A stretch of 64,000 nt of DNA, from assembly GCA_013400975.1 (NCBI GenBank), contig WBMZ01009007.1, positions 18,809 to 82,808 on the forward strand, in the 5' to 3' direction. Position numbers and translations under genes: made by a program. The DNA is from Atrichornis clamosus (lineage: Eukaryota; Chordata; Aves; Passeriformes; Menuridae). A model generated the notes under the pieces. The model was not told the origin of the DNA. It ran no database searches and saw nothing but the letters and a program-made list of their open reading frames with translations. Below are positions 11,319 to 25,300 of this stretch, one piece after another. Each line of letters starts with the position of its first letter. The stretch's first letter is position 1.

Positions 11319-14300
11319 AAGTCTCCTTCAGATCACCTGATTCTCCGGCACTGCCATTTCCCCCAGTGCAGAACAGGAATAACTTATAAATTAAGGAAAT
11401 ACCCTCCCCAAAGCTGTTGGGTGAGTGGTTCTTGGACACTTGGAGCCGTCGGGAGCAGGAAGGTGAGGGTGGCCCCAGCAGCAGCAGCTGGGTGTGCAGG
11501 AGCAGATGTTCTGCACTGGAACGTGTCAGGGCGATCCCAGGAGGAACATGCATCTGCTTTTTGCAGGGCTGGGATGATCCTGATTCATCTGGACAGCATC
11601 TCCTTCAGTGCAGGGAAAGCTTCACTGCACCCAGCGCCGCTGGTCCGGATCCAGGCTGGAAGCAGGTGTGGGCAGAGCTGCCTCTGAGGATACTCCTGGA
11701 TCAGGAAATGCTCCTGCCAAGAAGCTTTCAAGGAGCACATTGTCTGCTGGGGCTTAAGGATTAGTTTGGAGAACGCCGTTCACCTCAGAATATCCCAGGG
11801 TTTTCAGGGAGCTGTGGTTTCCAGCAGCAGGGTGTTTGCCACGCTGGATTTCCCACTCCCCAGTCAGTCACCCCCCATTCCAGGCCCGTTCCAGGTCCCA
11901 CAGCACCAGCTGTGCCTCGTGCTGAAAAGCACAGAGCACAGGGCCCCACTGCAGTGGCAGCAGAGGTGAGGGGACCTGCTCACCAAGGCCGTGCTGGGGT
12001 CCCTCAGCTCCCTTCACACAGAGCCTTCTCCTCCTCCTCCGACCAGCCCCTGCACTTTCCAAAGCACCCAGACAGCATTCCTCAGCCTGGTGGATGAATG
12101 AGAGAGGCCTTTTCCAGAGGCTGTCTGCAGCCCAGATGCACTCAAGGGACAACTGGGCTCTTCTTTCCAGGAGCTCCTTTGATCTCTGCCTGCAAACGGA
12201 CACAGCATTATTATTTCTCTTTTTTTAATTTTTTTTTTCAGTCTGCGTTGCCATCTCGAGGAGATGCACAAGACAATGTGGGACATTTGGTTATCATAAC
12301 ACAGTGGTTTCAATTAGCTGAGCCCCCCTGCCCCCTTTGAAATCCCCTGGCCTGCCTGTCAGAGACGCCGTGATGGCATCTGGGGCACACGTTGGGACTC
12401 TCGGGCTGAAGAGGTTCTTGGGAGCCTCCTCTTCCCTTTCTGTGCTGAGGTAGCTCATGGAAAACATGCTGGTTTAATAAAGTGTCACTCAATCAAAGAC
12501 CTGATCATTCTGGATGCCAGGATTTTTTGCAGGCAGAAGCCAGAGGAGGGCCACAGAAAATGGGGAGCAAACCCTCCTATCAGTGATCCACAAGGCAATT
12601 TCCTCTCCAAGAGCTGGAAGCAAAGGCCAGGCTGCCATGAACCAGCCTCCAGATGTTTCTCCTCTCCCTTCCCTTCTCCATGATCCTCCTCCACTGCAGG
12701 AACAAGCTCAGGAACCGGAACTTGAATCCCAGATCCTTTTGCTGTTAAGCCTCGGTGGACGCCGTGATGGAGAGACTGCAGATTCCTGGAGATGCACTTC
12801 CAGTGTTTCCCAGCCCCGTGGGGAGGAAGTGCGTGGCAGTGTGCTGCGGGAAGGAATGAGGCTGAGGAGAGGAGGTTCCTGGGTTTCTGGTTGCTCTGCA
12901 GCACCTACGTGATGCAACCACCATTCCACAAGCACATTTTTAGACTGTGAGTCAAGTTTCATGGAAGTTTTGCAGTCATCCCAGGAGCGTGTTTGATTTA
13001 CAGCTGCTTTCCACCAGAACACAGGGAAGGACACTCCAGCTCTGTTAAGAATATCTGGAAATTATGCAGTGAGGGATTCTCACAATAAATTAAACTGGGA
13101 GGGGAGTCCTCCTGTCTGTGGAAACTGCACGTTGTTTTTTTCCCTTGTTCCTTCATTCAAAGAAGCCCCAGACTCGAATTAGCATTTAGAATAAAATTGG
13201 AGATATCTGGATCCAGCCCTACATTTAACTTCAGCCTGCTCTGAATGCAAACTGGATTTAATTATATTCTTTTCTCAACACAGACACGTGACTCCTGCTC
13301 TAATTCCTCAGGTTCACTCTGTATTTCTGGGGGAAAAGATCTATGAAAAGTGAAGTTTCCTGCTTGCAATGGGAGAGCAAAGCACAGCAGAACCTGCTTT
13401 TTTCAACTTGGATGTAAAGACATTAATGAAATTTTAGGATAAAATAGAAACCTGGCCCTAACTTATTGCCTTCTGACTCTAATTAAACAGATCCTAATGG
13501 GCTGTGAGCAGGGTTTGTGTAGTTACTGGTGCAGCAGAGCCAGTTGAACACTGCAGAAAAATGAATTCTGGGGGTTTTGTGTTAATTAGAAAGCCTTAAT
13601 TAGTGTCAGTGGAGTCACCCTCCCCCTTCATGCTCCTTGCAGGAAGGCAAAGGTGCAGCGTGGACGTGAGCTGCTCACTCTGGATGGTTTGACACTGGAC
13701 ATTTCTGTGTGCATGGAAAACACTCTGACTGTAACTCCCAATTAATCCCTGCTTTTGGCTTTGGGAAGGATTTGTCCTGGAGAACAAGAACCCCAGCACA
13801 CACAAAAATAGGCAAAGTGGAGACTTCCCAGATACGATGGGCTGGAGCAGAGCCAGAAACTGATAGGAAAGTTCAAATTATTAAGGACAAGATTGGAAAT
13901 CTTGACCAAAACCGTGAGTCAAAGGCTGTGAGAAAGATTTCCTGGCCATGGGGAAACTGCAGAACTGGGCTGGAGGGAGAGCAGGAACCGCAGCCATGGC
14001 AAGGTCACGGCCGTGGCATTTGCTCCCAATCCACCTTTTTTTGGGAGAGAGCACGGGGGTGGATGGGTGACTCAGTCAGGGCCTCTGACCTTCTCCGTTT
14101 GTCTCAGTCTGGGCCCAGCTGAAGACATCAAGAGGAGGAAAGGCCGTGGATGGACCCTGTGAGCCCTCCTTGAGGGGAGGAAGGCCTGGGTCAGGCTCTC
14201 TGCCGTTCTTCCAGCATGTGATGGTTCACACTTCCACTCGTTATCCCACCCTGCAGTGAGGAACCACCACACCACCCCTGCAGAATTAAAAAAAATGTTT

Positions 14301-16399
14301 TGAAAATATATTTTTTAAAATGTTTATATTTTGAGGAATATAGTTCTATTTTGGGGAGTATGTACATGTATTTTTAAATATTTTCTTTGAAATATTTTCA
14401 TTTTAGAGAATTTTATCTTGTTAAAATAGTAATTTTCAATCAGTGTCACTGCTGAATCCTTAATTTCAGCATGGTCTTCAGGATGCTCTGGGTATCCCTG
14501 GGCTGCTGCCTGTTACAATCATGGAAAGTTTTTCCAAACCATCTCCCACTTAATTTAAACACTGAGTTTTTCTTCTGTAGGAAATAAACTGCTCTGGTAG
14601 CTTCAGTCTCAATTAAGGTTGGACTTTAATATCAAGCTGTATATCAATGCTGATTTGGCTTTGGAAATGATGGGAAAACAACCAAACTGTGCTTGGAATA
14701 CCTCCTCCTCAGCTGGAATACATCTGGGTTTGAACAAAGCCAACAGGTTTGAGTCCAAGCTTTAGAATATTGGTCTTTTTTAAAGTAAAAATCCCAACCT
14801 AATAGATTCAATATTTATAACTCATATATATATTTGTGTGCTGGTTCTATAGAAATATAAATCTATAGCTTATTTCTAACAATTTGCCATTTCTAAACAA
14901 CTTTGGGTGCTGATCTTTTCCTAAATGATGGAATTGGGGGTTCAACGCAGGTTTTTAAAGCACTCAGGTATTTTGGAACCAAGTCAAAAAAGCCTCGTGA
15001 GGAAATGTCACCTATCTCAAGTAACAATTCAAAACAAATAAAAACAGCTAGAAAAAACAATCCCATGGGTGTGTGTGCTGTGTCTAATCATCTCCACACA
15101 CAGGATGTGCCGGGAATGTTTTCATAGCTGGAGAAATCGAAGGCTGTTTCTAGGAAATCATCTCCTCGAGGCACAAAATATATGAAAATCTGCAGACCCC
15201 GAGGTTTTTCTGACGTGGACTGCACTGACTTGAAGGCTGAATAAAAATGAAAAATGGTGCTTTAATGGACCAGCAAAATCCGAAGTGACATCCAAGGTTT
15301 CCACAGCGAGAGAGGGAAACACCACATCCTTCAGCCTGCAGTGCAAGAGGTGGAAGAGCAGCGAGGGATGACGTGTTTATAGAAACATCCCCAGGCCTGG
15401 ATCCTTTCCAGCACATTACTCGCTGCAAAGGAATGTATCAAATAGCTTTTTGAAAATGTATGTTGAAACACAGAGCTCCATATGTCCTGTGTCATCGCCT
15501 CTGGGATGCGTGGCCGGCATCCCAAAAGGCAGAGCCGGGTTGGGAATGTACCCGTCGCTCATCCTGCTTGGAGCTGAGCGCCCCCAGTCCCCCTCCTGCC
15601 CCTCTGGATGGGGGGCGCGTGCATTTTATCCCAAAATTCCCAGTGCAATCCCAACTGCTCTCTGTTAAGGCCCAGGACTGCGGCGAGGCACAGGTGGGAA
15701 TTGCTCCCTGCCTGAGCTCATCCGTTGGGAAACCTGAACTTAATCAACTTTGTCCTAATGCTGCTGCACTGGGGAATAATTAAGGCGATTTCACCACGAC
15801 AGAAGAAATGCCAGGGGAACACCTGAAGTTAAGAAGCACAAACCCTGAGGGGAGCTGTGGGTGCAGCACAGGGGACAGGGTTGGGTCCCCGCAGTCCCGG
15901 TGTTGGGAGCTCCAGCCACCGGCACCTCGGGAATCTTGGAATGATGGAGCAAATTGCCTTTTCCCTGCTGCTCAAAGTCATTAAATAACAACTCCTTTGC
16001 CTTCGTGGCTTCTTTGCTTCATTGCTTCCAGGTACTGGCCGGGTCAGCTCAGGCCAAGCAAGTGGCGCTGGTTAAGAACTGGCACCGTCCGAGCGGCCGG
16101 AGCGAGGGAGGGTCAGACCCAGTTCCTGGTGGGAATGTGTCTGTCTGAGTCAGGGACGGGACCTGCTCACCCTGCCCTGCTCCAGGAAGCCTCAGCACGG
16201 AGTTCTCCCACTTCCTTCAGTGTACACTTTGTGCCGAGGCTCCCTGGAGTGCTGGGAATGTCCAGACCCAGCAAAACAACAGGTTTTGTGTCTCTCCTGA
16301 ATTCATCCATGGCACAAAATCCCCACGGGATGGATGCGTTCTAAGGGGAAGCGTTCCTCACCAGACAGCCAGGTTTTCATCCCAAATCCCGGAGAAAAT
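11319..16399. other. Unique sequence with AT-rich stretches, no gene recognised
   Basis: The stretches 14283-14445 and about 14760-14890 are very AT-rich, with runs such as TTTTAAAATG and ATATATAT, and could act as matrix-attachment-like or simply low-complexity DNA. T-rich runs occur near 12219-12240. No exon, RNA gene or repeat family was recognised. Confidence 0.55.
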
Positions 16400-16464
16400 T
16401 TGGACCTGGGGTTTCGGACTCAGTGATCTCAGATGCCTTTTCCAACCTCAATGATTCTGTGATG
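16400..16464 (+). mobile_element. CR1 LINE extreme 3' end
   Basis: Only the last ~65 bases remain: a 'ggactcagtgatctcagatg' piece, then CCTTTTCCAACCTCAATGAT followed by TCTGTGATG. This is the typical terminal CR1 segment with its tail repeat, in plus orientation. The phrase 'ttttccaacctcaatgattc' marks a CR1 subfamily different from the 'ccttccaacccaaacca' copies in this window. Confidence 0.8.
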
Positions 16465-19400
16465 TCGCTTCCTGTTATTAAAGAACAGCCTCATGTTGAG
16501 AAATCCTGGATAAAGTCAAGGAGATGCTTATCCAGGCAGCGAGATAAAAATCCCTCCTAAACTTACAACTTCTGGAGTTATCTGGGGCTGCTGCAGAGCT
16601 AGAAACAACTTCAAATAAATGGAATTACAGTTGCCCTTACAAGTTATTTTTCTGTTTCTTCACTGCAGAAATAAATCCCTTTGTTCTGTCAGATAAAAAT
16701 GTGCAAGAGGAGACAGTCCTTAGTACAAACTCTACAGCTGATTATTCCTTAAAATAAACAAAAAAGAGATGTTAAGAAAATAAATTGAGTTTTCTAAGGA
16801 TAAATATGAGCATCACATTCATTTCAGGTGGCAGCTGGGGGTCATGTCCCCTTAGGAGACAGTTTGGGGTGTCCAATCCAGTGGGAACGGGGTTGGATTG
16901 CTGACCCCCAGAACTGGATTTGGGCTCTGATTTCCCAGCTTGAGCTTTGTTCCTGCAAAGGTGGTTTAGTCCTGACCCAGTGCCCAGACCACAGAGCTGG
17001 GAATACGCTGGGCTGTCTGCAGGAGCCTTTGGGCTGACGTGGCCAAAGGTCAGAGGTTGTGACATTAAAGCTGCCAGGAATTCTCCGTCAGGAACTTCGT
17101 TTAGTTCTTTCTTTATTTCTCATCCCAAAATAAAAATTCTGGAGGAGAATGTTGTCCTGTGCCTTTGCTCTCTTTCTCCTTTATCATCCTTTCTTTTTTG
17201 CCCTGATCGCTGGAACAAAGGGCACTCTCCACCAAGAAAGAAACGATGGAATTATGGTGAGAGAAAAATGAAGGAAATCACGTTTTTCCCCAGTGCCGTG
17301 TTGGATCTGTAGCAGTGATTAAAGTGGCAATTCCCAAGGAACCTATGGCATTACATGTCTGACTTTCCAAGGAACCTGAGTGCCAAATTCCCTCCAGATT
17401 CCTGAGAAAAGCACCGTAACAAGAAGTAGCCCTGAGCTTTTCCAGCTCTCCTGCCTTTCATGTCAGCAGCGGATCCTCTCAAGGGTTAAGGGAGTCTTTA
17501 ACTTCTATCAGCCAGATTGAGCCTCAATTTTACATTTCATCTCCAGCCCCAGAACTCCTATTGATGGCAATATCCTGTTCGGGGCTTTTTCTTCCTTTTG
17601 ATGTTTGATTTTCTCCTGCTGGCTGCGTGCATGTACACACAGGCTGATCAGAGTCTCTGACATTTATTTGAACAAGGGACGAGAGGGAATGGGATGTTTT
17701 GTCTCGCTCAACATCCCCTGCTCTGGGAGAGGAGGAAGCTGTCACCAGATCCCTGGCATGTCGCGGATGGAATATACAGTTCCTTTGGCTGGCAATAAGG
17801 GAGCTGCTAATTGCAGGGAATGAATCCTGCCCGGGCTGCTGAGGGAGTGGAAGCCTTGAGCGCAGGCCGAGGTGTGGGGAGGGCAGGGAGCTGGGGATGG
17901 GATGCAGGCCACGTTCCCATCCAGTGGCAGTTCCCAGGGACTGAGCACACTGTGTCCAGCTGTGGCTGCTCCCGTGGCAGGGCGGTGACAGCCGCAGACT
18001 GCCACGTTTCTTGGCTGTCTCCTGTCAGGCACTGAAATCCTTCTTCCCTAAAAACACCGGGATGGGCACTCCACGTTCAGGCTGAGACTCGCAGCTGCTT
18101 CTACTCCAAACGTTGTTTTGGTGCCCCTTGGATGAGGATGAGAAGTTGGCTTTGCTACATGCTCTTCCTACAGATCATTCCTGATAAAGAAATGCCCTTT
18201 TCCCGTGGCATAGGCACAGCAAAATGCCATGAAAACACCTCCCAAAATCAGGTGTTGATGTTGGCACATCTGAAGGGCATGAGCTGCAACCAGGCAGAAA
18301 AAATTGGCCATGAAAATCTTCCCCAATTTTTTCATATTTCTTGATACAACTGTCGCCAGCTTCAGGGTTTGGAATTCAAAATTTGCCTCCAGATTTCCTT
18401 TGGCAGTGACTTCTTCAACTTAGGATGGGCTGACACAACTGGGGAATGAAGGCATGTATTGAAGTCTGAGACAATTTGGCCTCTGCTCAGAATCCACAAG
18501 TTCAAGCCATGTCTTTGGAAATAATTCCCTCTGCCGAGGCTGCTCGGACTCCTTTCCTCTGGCTGGAGGGGAGAAAGGGTCAGTGTCTGGGAGGAGAGAT
18601 GTGGGAAGGGGCAATTCCAGGGAGTGCCACACTCACAGGCGACTGGATGGGAGCTGTTGCACCCAGTGGGTGTTTGGAGGAGCTGACACCACTTTCCCTG
18701 AGCTAAGAGTGATTTAACAACGTGCAACTGCTCTGGTTTTGGGACAAGCACCGACCACAGGGAGCACGGCGGTTTTCCGTGCACTGCACCTCACCAGGAA
18801 AAAATGCAGAGCCCACGGAGAACAACTGGAGTCTGCACTTTTCCCAAGCCCCAGATCTTTTTGCCCAGTAGCTGGAATGTTTCTGATGTGGCATTTCTGA
18901 CTGTCCTGCTGCCAGGCCGGGAGCTGAAGGGACACGGAGCAGGAGTGGTGGCCCTGGGCAGACCCCATCCATGAGGGCCTTCCCCATCCAGTGCTGCACC
19001 GGTTGTCATGGACAGGAGCAGGGGGACACAGGAGGGCAGATCTGTCGCCTTCAGGCTGTCATTGCTTGTTTTTATAAATTTTTTATAAATAACCAGGATC
19101 ATCACTCAATTCTAAACCTTTTCCTTGCTAAAATCACATCCTACAATCAATAACTCAGCACATCTACAAGGTTTAGGGATTCCCCAGTGGGAAACAGGGC
19201 AGATAAGTAAGGATTAGATCAGTGTGAGACCAGGTACTTTTCTCTCTTGATCAGCAGAGAACTACTCACAGCTGACATGAAGGAAAAGATGATGATGATG
19301 ATGGTGATAATAATAATATTAATAACAATTGGCAATATAATAAATTACCATGCAAATCTGCCAGCCAGCAGGAAAGCATTTTCCTGGCCTCTTTCCATAT

Positions 19401-22159
19401 TACGGGGTTTAATTAATACGATATACGGACAAACATGAATTTTATTTCTAGAACGGGAGTTGTAATTTCCTGAGGCTTGGAAGCCCAGATGTTTTTGAGT
19501 TTAGAATATATCAGGATTTGTTTTTAAAGAGTATTTCGGTAGAGGTTGGAGGGGGGTGTCTTTTATTTAGTTCAAAGTTTCATTTGTGTGCTGCTTTCAG
19601 CTGTAGTTCAGAGCTTCTGATCCGATGCTTGCTGGGAGCAGGAGTAGGGAAGGGCTGAAAAATGCAGACAGCCACAGGACAATAGCTGTGGGAAGCCTTG
19701 TCTGCCTTTGAAATGAGTTGTCATCCAAGGGACTGGGATGGTCCCGGGCTAGGAGAAGCCTTGGATGCTGAGAGAGGACGGGAGCAGGGATCACGGCCCT
19801 GGAAAGAGGGACACAGCTCCAAAAATAAACCTGGCCTTGTGGCACAGGCTGCCCAGCCACCACCGTGGTGTGGCACTGGGAGGGCGCCCGTGCTGGGTTT
19901 GAATGATACCCTTGGGATGAAAGTTAGAGAGTGCCTGGGGTTAGTCATCCACAGGCTTAATAAAGATCCATTTCTTCTTTTTCCCTGGGTTTCTCTGCCT
20001 TGGAAGGGCTGGAATAGTGACTCACATCTAGAGCGCATGAAACCCTTCTCCATGGGCCCATGGATGGAGGAATCATTAAGGAGCTGACAACATCTCAAGC
20101 TCAAAAGTCACACACTGAGTCATTAAATGTTCCTGGGCTCGGGATGAAAACCACTTTGCTGTGTCTCTACCCCTTTTTCCCACCCACTTTTTGAAAGTTT
20201 GTGATTCTCATTAAGGTTTCCCACCACCTCCACAGAGCTGTCAGGAAGCATTATTCCAGATGTGCAATGCCATCCCCTCCCTGATGCTGCTTACACATTC
20301 ACAGGATGGAGCATTCCTCCAACAGAAAGAGCCATTAAGACCGACTGAACAGAGGGTTTTCAAAAGCACAGAATTTCTCATTTTTCTTCTTATCCTGTCA
20401 TTTTTTTAATGCTACTGGTCATGAGAGAAATTTCAAATCAGCTCCTCTACCAGGACCAAAAGGCTCTGATTTTCTCCTTCTAGCCCTTTTAGGAATTAAT
20501 ATAAACTTAATCACATCTCAATTAGCATCTCCCTTCCTTTTCCTTTGTTTAGTTCAGATCACAAAGTGGCCATTTGAAAACCTCTTTTTGCAGTGCCGAG
20601 CAGGGTGTCCCGTCCCCACCAGGCCCTGCCTTGGAGAACCAGGGGCTTCTGCAGGAGAAATCAATTGTGGCAGAAGTAATTTTGTACCCAAACCCTGCTT
20701 TTCTCCACAGCTCTGCAAAACACACTCACCTGCCACTTTTTGTTCTTAGTGGAGTCCAAAGAATTCCAGCAAGATTAACCCTGGAGATCGAGGGTGTGTT
20801 TGAGAGGCCAATAATTGTGGAGTTCTCCCATGAAGTTTGTAACCAAACACAGGGCTGAGAGCTACAAAAACACTCACACGGATTGTCAGGGGATGGAAAC
20901 TGCAGCCTCAACTTAGGCTCTGCTCAATAAGTTTAAATAACAGGACAATTATGGAACTTGATTTCCAAATCCCGCCGAGGGCCAGTGAGAATTGCACTGG
21001 AGTAGATGTGGCCTCAAAGTGTCCCTAATCAGGGGGTTTTTTTGTGCTGTCACAGCCTCCTGGAGCATGGCTGATTGGGATCCTGATGCTTTTCTACAGG
21101 CAGAGTAAATTGCTCTTAGGTTGAGTCTAAAAAAACGTGTCCTGCCAGCAGCAAACTGGCTTTGTCCTTAGGATGGCTGGAATTGGAACAAGCTGATCTC
21201 CAAGTGGAAAGGACTCAGTTGCCACATGGAGTCCCCTGGGGCATCATTCCTGTGTGACAGCGTTTCCCTTCAGAGGGTTTGGGGGATGTTGGGGAAAAAA
21301 CTCCACGGGCTGCTGGCAGTTCTGGAACCAGGACTGGGAATGTTAAGCTACGCCAATGGTCTGAAAGTTAGAAGGGCCTTCTCTGTAGGCACAGCAACCC
21401 CGAGCCTTCAGAAGTCCTGAGATGGCTCAAAATATTCCATTTAATAGCAGTGTTGTCCACCTTAAAAAGCTTCCAGCTCCCCACTCAAACTATTCTATGA
21501 TTTTAGGATTAGATTCCACCTTCACAGGTCTCATTTGCTCTGGGATCCATTGGGGCCACCAAAAAAGCACCAAATATCCCAAGACTGCTGATAAACTGAG
21601 GGCTGACCATGAGAACCACACCCATCAGAATCAACTGATGAGATTTTTTGGAGATGATGTCAATCCCTCCATACCTAGGCCCTCTAAATTAGGACCTAAA
21701 AATACAGGAGGCTGTCTCTGTCTAGACAGCTTTTAATCAAGAGCTCATTCTTCTCCCTCCTGCTATTTAGCATGGAAGTGCCATGGCTGAAATCATCTTC
21801 CAAATGCAGAGACCTCACAGAATTGCAGGGAGGAGGCACCACCATATCATTACCCTGCTCAGAAGAGCCTGCTTAAAAATACACCACGTATCCATGCGGG
21901 CTCCAGCGCCCAGAGGGGCAGCAGCCACCAGCTAGAAGGGATTTTCATTCGGGATGGGCAATCAGCTGGAATACTGTGGTTTTCGATCTCTGTTTTATAA
22001 TTCATGAATGATTCCTGGTTGAGATTTGGGCTGCTATCTGCTTGTCTGGGAAATCATGTCAACATCCATTGGATGGGGTAGGAAATTCCAGGTGAAGGAT
22101 GTTTGCCTGGAACATTTTGGAGAGGGAATGAGGAGCAGCCATGAAACCACATGGAAAAC
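16465..22159. other. Unique sequence, no gene recognised
   Basis: The region includes an AT-rich patch at about 19070-19460 containing the GAT/AAT microsatellite and an octamer ATGCAAAT at 19350-19357, a POU-type site that may be coincidental. No coding exon was recognised. Confidence 0.55.
19288..19325. repeat. (GAT)n/(AAT)n compound microsatellite
   Basis: Repeated GAT triplets are followed, after a short interruption, by TAA/AAT triplets. Confidence 0.8.
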
Positions 22160-22312
22160 ATTGCCCAGAGAAGCTGTGGCTGCCCCATCCCTGGAATTTT
22201 TCTAGGGGAGCAACCATGTACTAGTGGAAGGTGTTCCTGCCCACGGCAGGGGCTTGAAGGAAATGATCTTTAAGGTCCCTTCCAACCCAAACCACTCCGT
22301 GATTCTGTAATT
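22160..22312 (+). mobile_element. CR1 LINE 3'-end fragment
   Basis: In order it reads TTGCCCAGAGAAGCTGTGGC, 'tgccccatccctgga', 'ctagtggaaggtgttcctgc', TTTAAGGTCCCTTCCAACCC and finally GTGATTCTGTAATTC. This is the CR1 tail in plus orientation. The middle part, between 'ctgga' and 'ctagtgg', is shortened and scrambled compared with the usual sequence, so there has been an internal deletion. Confidence 0.92.
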
Positions 22313-25180
22313 CCCTCGGAGATTCTGGTGGCTGCTGTGTGAGTGTCCATGCCCTGAGGTTGTTTCCTGCTCCCTCCACGTGTCAAAGTGGAAGAGGATG
22401 GTAAACAGCTCTATTCCTGCTCCTTTTTCCAGCCAATCTCATCTTGCTGCTGCTCATGTTCGGCTCTGGAGCCTCAGACCATGAGCTCATTTGGCTTCTC
22501 AGAGCAGAGGCAGGAGCCAAACAGAGAAAGGAAGAAAAAAAAAGGAAAAAATACAGAGCAAGCAAGCTCCCTGTTTTCCAAGGCTGTGATGGCACCAGCC
22601 ACTCTTTCCAGCCATCCTTGGCAAAGTAATCCTGTATTTTCTGGGATCACTCCCTGCTCCCGGTTTTCCGTGTGACTGCGGAGGGACGGCAGCGGTGGTT
22701 TGTGGCTCACCATGGTCAGGACAGGTTTCATGTGGCCTCAGTCCCCTCTGGAGGATACAAAATCTCAGGAATGAGAATATTACAGCCCTGGGAGGCCTCT
22801 CCCTCCTCCATTCCCCAGAAGGACATTGCATTTCCATGAGGTGGGAGAGCCTGGGACGGTGCTCCCCTGGCACCTCTTCCAGGATGTGTTCAAAGGAGTC
22901 ATAAAAGCCCCTCTCCAGCCCTTCCTCCAGCACCTTTTCCACCCACCTCATGCCCAGGAGCCTCTGCCAAGTGCTCCAGCCCCCAGGGAATCCCATGGTA
23001 AGGGAAAGACTCCTGGGAAAATGATGCTGAAATAGGAGAGCCCAGGAAGAAACACTTTTTTCAGTGCTTATTTTTTGGTGTGACTTTTATTTGCCAAATG
23101 CTGAATGAACCTAAAGCATTTCCATGGACAGAGTAAAAGATGTTTTCACCTTTTAGCACCAACCCCAGCTCCAGCTTTTCATTCCAAATGGAACAGGGGG
23201 ATGGAGGATTCTCCCAGGACAGTAAAACTGACTCTTTTCTGTTCCTTCTCCCAAAACCTGCTCAACACCTCAACATAAAGTCGATTTTCTGATGGAAAAA
23301 TAAAACCTGGAAAAGCCATTCTGAAACATGGCTCAAAGGTGTGTGTGGATATGTTTGGAAGAACTGATAAGGGAGTTTTGTGGCCTCACTGCAGCCCATT
23401 AGAACATGAAAATGCCAAATTTTGAGCACACAGGATGTTTAATTCTCTCCTGGGACAACTGTGCTAAAAAACAGGGCTGAGGAAAAATAATCAGTGATGA
23501 TCCTGGTACCAACTGTGCCAAGGGAAGCTCCTGATGGATCCCTGGATTCAGACTGAGCCCTGCCAGAGTTGTCTCTCTGTTGGCTGTATCAGATGGGCAA
23601 AATGTGAAATCCATGTGGGTAGGGAAAGGAAAATAGTGAGACACTCCAAAGCAAGGGCCATCAGGGTATTTCGGTACCCTGCTCACCTGGAGCAGTCTCC
23701 CACGGGGAACACCCAGAAAAAATGTCATTTATTTCTCTCCTCAGACCAGGGCACCTTCCCTCCTGCTGGCAAACCTCTCCAGTCCTCCCATCTCCCCACA
23801 GGAACTGAGCCTCAGCCTCTTGCCCAGAAGGGTTTCATTAACAAACAGCTGAGGATTTTGCAAATTCTCCTTAGTTCTGCAAATTCAGTTCCCAACACTG
23901 GGACAACATCAGACTCGGCTCTCCATGGCTCTTTGTTGTAGGATCACTGGAGAGCTCACGGCCATTCATGAACTCCCAGTGTTGCAACACGATCCCTTTT
24001 TTTATTCCAGGATGATTTAAGAAAAAGGGGAGAAGAAAAAAAGAAAGAAGAAAGTCTTTTAGCAGAGACATTTCAACAATTCCTTCAATGGGTGTATAAA
24101 CAGGAACAAAATCAAACAGCAATTAGTTGTAATTATACTTTAGCCTAAAAAATTCCACACATGTGGAACAATTTCCAGGGCAGTTACTGGGGACTTCTGG
24201 GCACACTTGGCTGGCACAATTATCCCAAGTGTGTCCTTCAGGAGGGAGCAAATTCCTTCCCCTCCTGGTTGCTGGGTTTTCCTCCTCCCTGAGGAACTTC
24301 CATCCTCAGAGGTGGCTTTTGTAGTGGCTGGAGCTGAGCAACCCGAGTGGTGATGGCTCAAATGCTGCTGCTGGAGCGAAGAAACCACGAAAAAAAACAG
24401 GAAAAAAGATAGTTTTTTACTTTTTATTTAAGTAAAACACCCTTTTGTGTGTGCTGGTGGGAGGGGTGGTAACTGAAGGCTCAAGGGAGCCACCTCCATG
24501 CTCACACACCTGGCTGCATTGGCCCGGGCCTGCAGGGATCTGAAGGACATGGCATTTTTCCTGGGAATGCCACACCGAGCTGCAGCACGAGGACAACACA
24601 ACTCCTCCAAGCAGCTGTGCCAAAATTCGGGATTTCCCACCAGGCAGGCGAGGCCAGGGCTGACCAGTCCTCCTTGCAAAGGCGGCAGCGCCGGCGGGAG
24701 CGGTGACAACTCCACTTGTGCCCATGGAAAAGGGTTCTGGAGTCAGGTCAGGGCCTGTGCTGGGGTTGTGCTGCCTCCAGAGCCAGCAGAGCAGCCGGCT
24801 GGCTGATTTCTATTCCGACCAGCACCGCTGCTTCATCTTGACTTATGGAGGAAACATATGGAATGTATTGAAAAAAAATACCGCTGTGCTCTCCGCAGCT
24901 CCTCTCTCCCTTTCCTTGGAGCAGGGAGCAGAAATATCAAACATCTGGGATTCTTCAGCACAGGCTGTCCTGCTGGGGAGAGCTCTCACCCCGTGGGCCA
25001 CTGCTCAGTGCAGCCTGCAGGTCCCAGGGAGGGCCGTGGTGGGCTTTTGGCTGGAATCAGCCCCCTCCCCAGGGAATGGGAGCTGCCTTCCCGAGACACG
25101 GGGGCTGCAGGTGGAGGCAGTCGTGTTCAAACCTTCCCAAGGGATTCAGCTGCCAGGTCTGGCTGGGCGAAGCCCACAGG
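22313..25180. other. Unique sequence, no gene recognised
   Basis: Contains an A-rich purine stretch near 22530-22555 and a 12-base perfect palindrome GTGTTGCAACAC at 23979-23990. No gene or repeat family was recognised. Confidence 0.55.
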
Positions 25181-25300
25181 TCGTAGAATCCCAGAATGGT
25201 TTGGGATGGAAGGGACTTTAAAGCTCACCTGGTTCCGAGTCCCTGCCAGCAGCAGGGACACTTCCACTGGAAGGTCCTGCCATCCCAGGCCACCCATCAC
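25181..25300 (-). mobile_element. CR1 LINE 3'-end fragment
   Basis: The plus strand begins TCGTAGAATCCCAGAATGGT, then TTGGGATGGAAGGGACTTTA and 'gcagggacacttccact'. This is the reverse complement of the CR1 end. Similarity fades after about 25280, so the copy is short and 5'-truncated. Confidence 0.88.

Noticed and set aside
12446..12453. TGAGGTAG, identical to the let-7 seed region
   Set aside because: The following bases do not continue as let-7 and no hairpin partner was seen.
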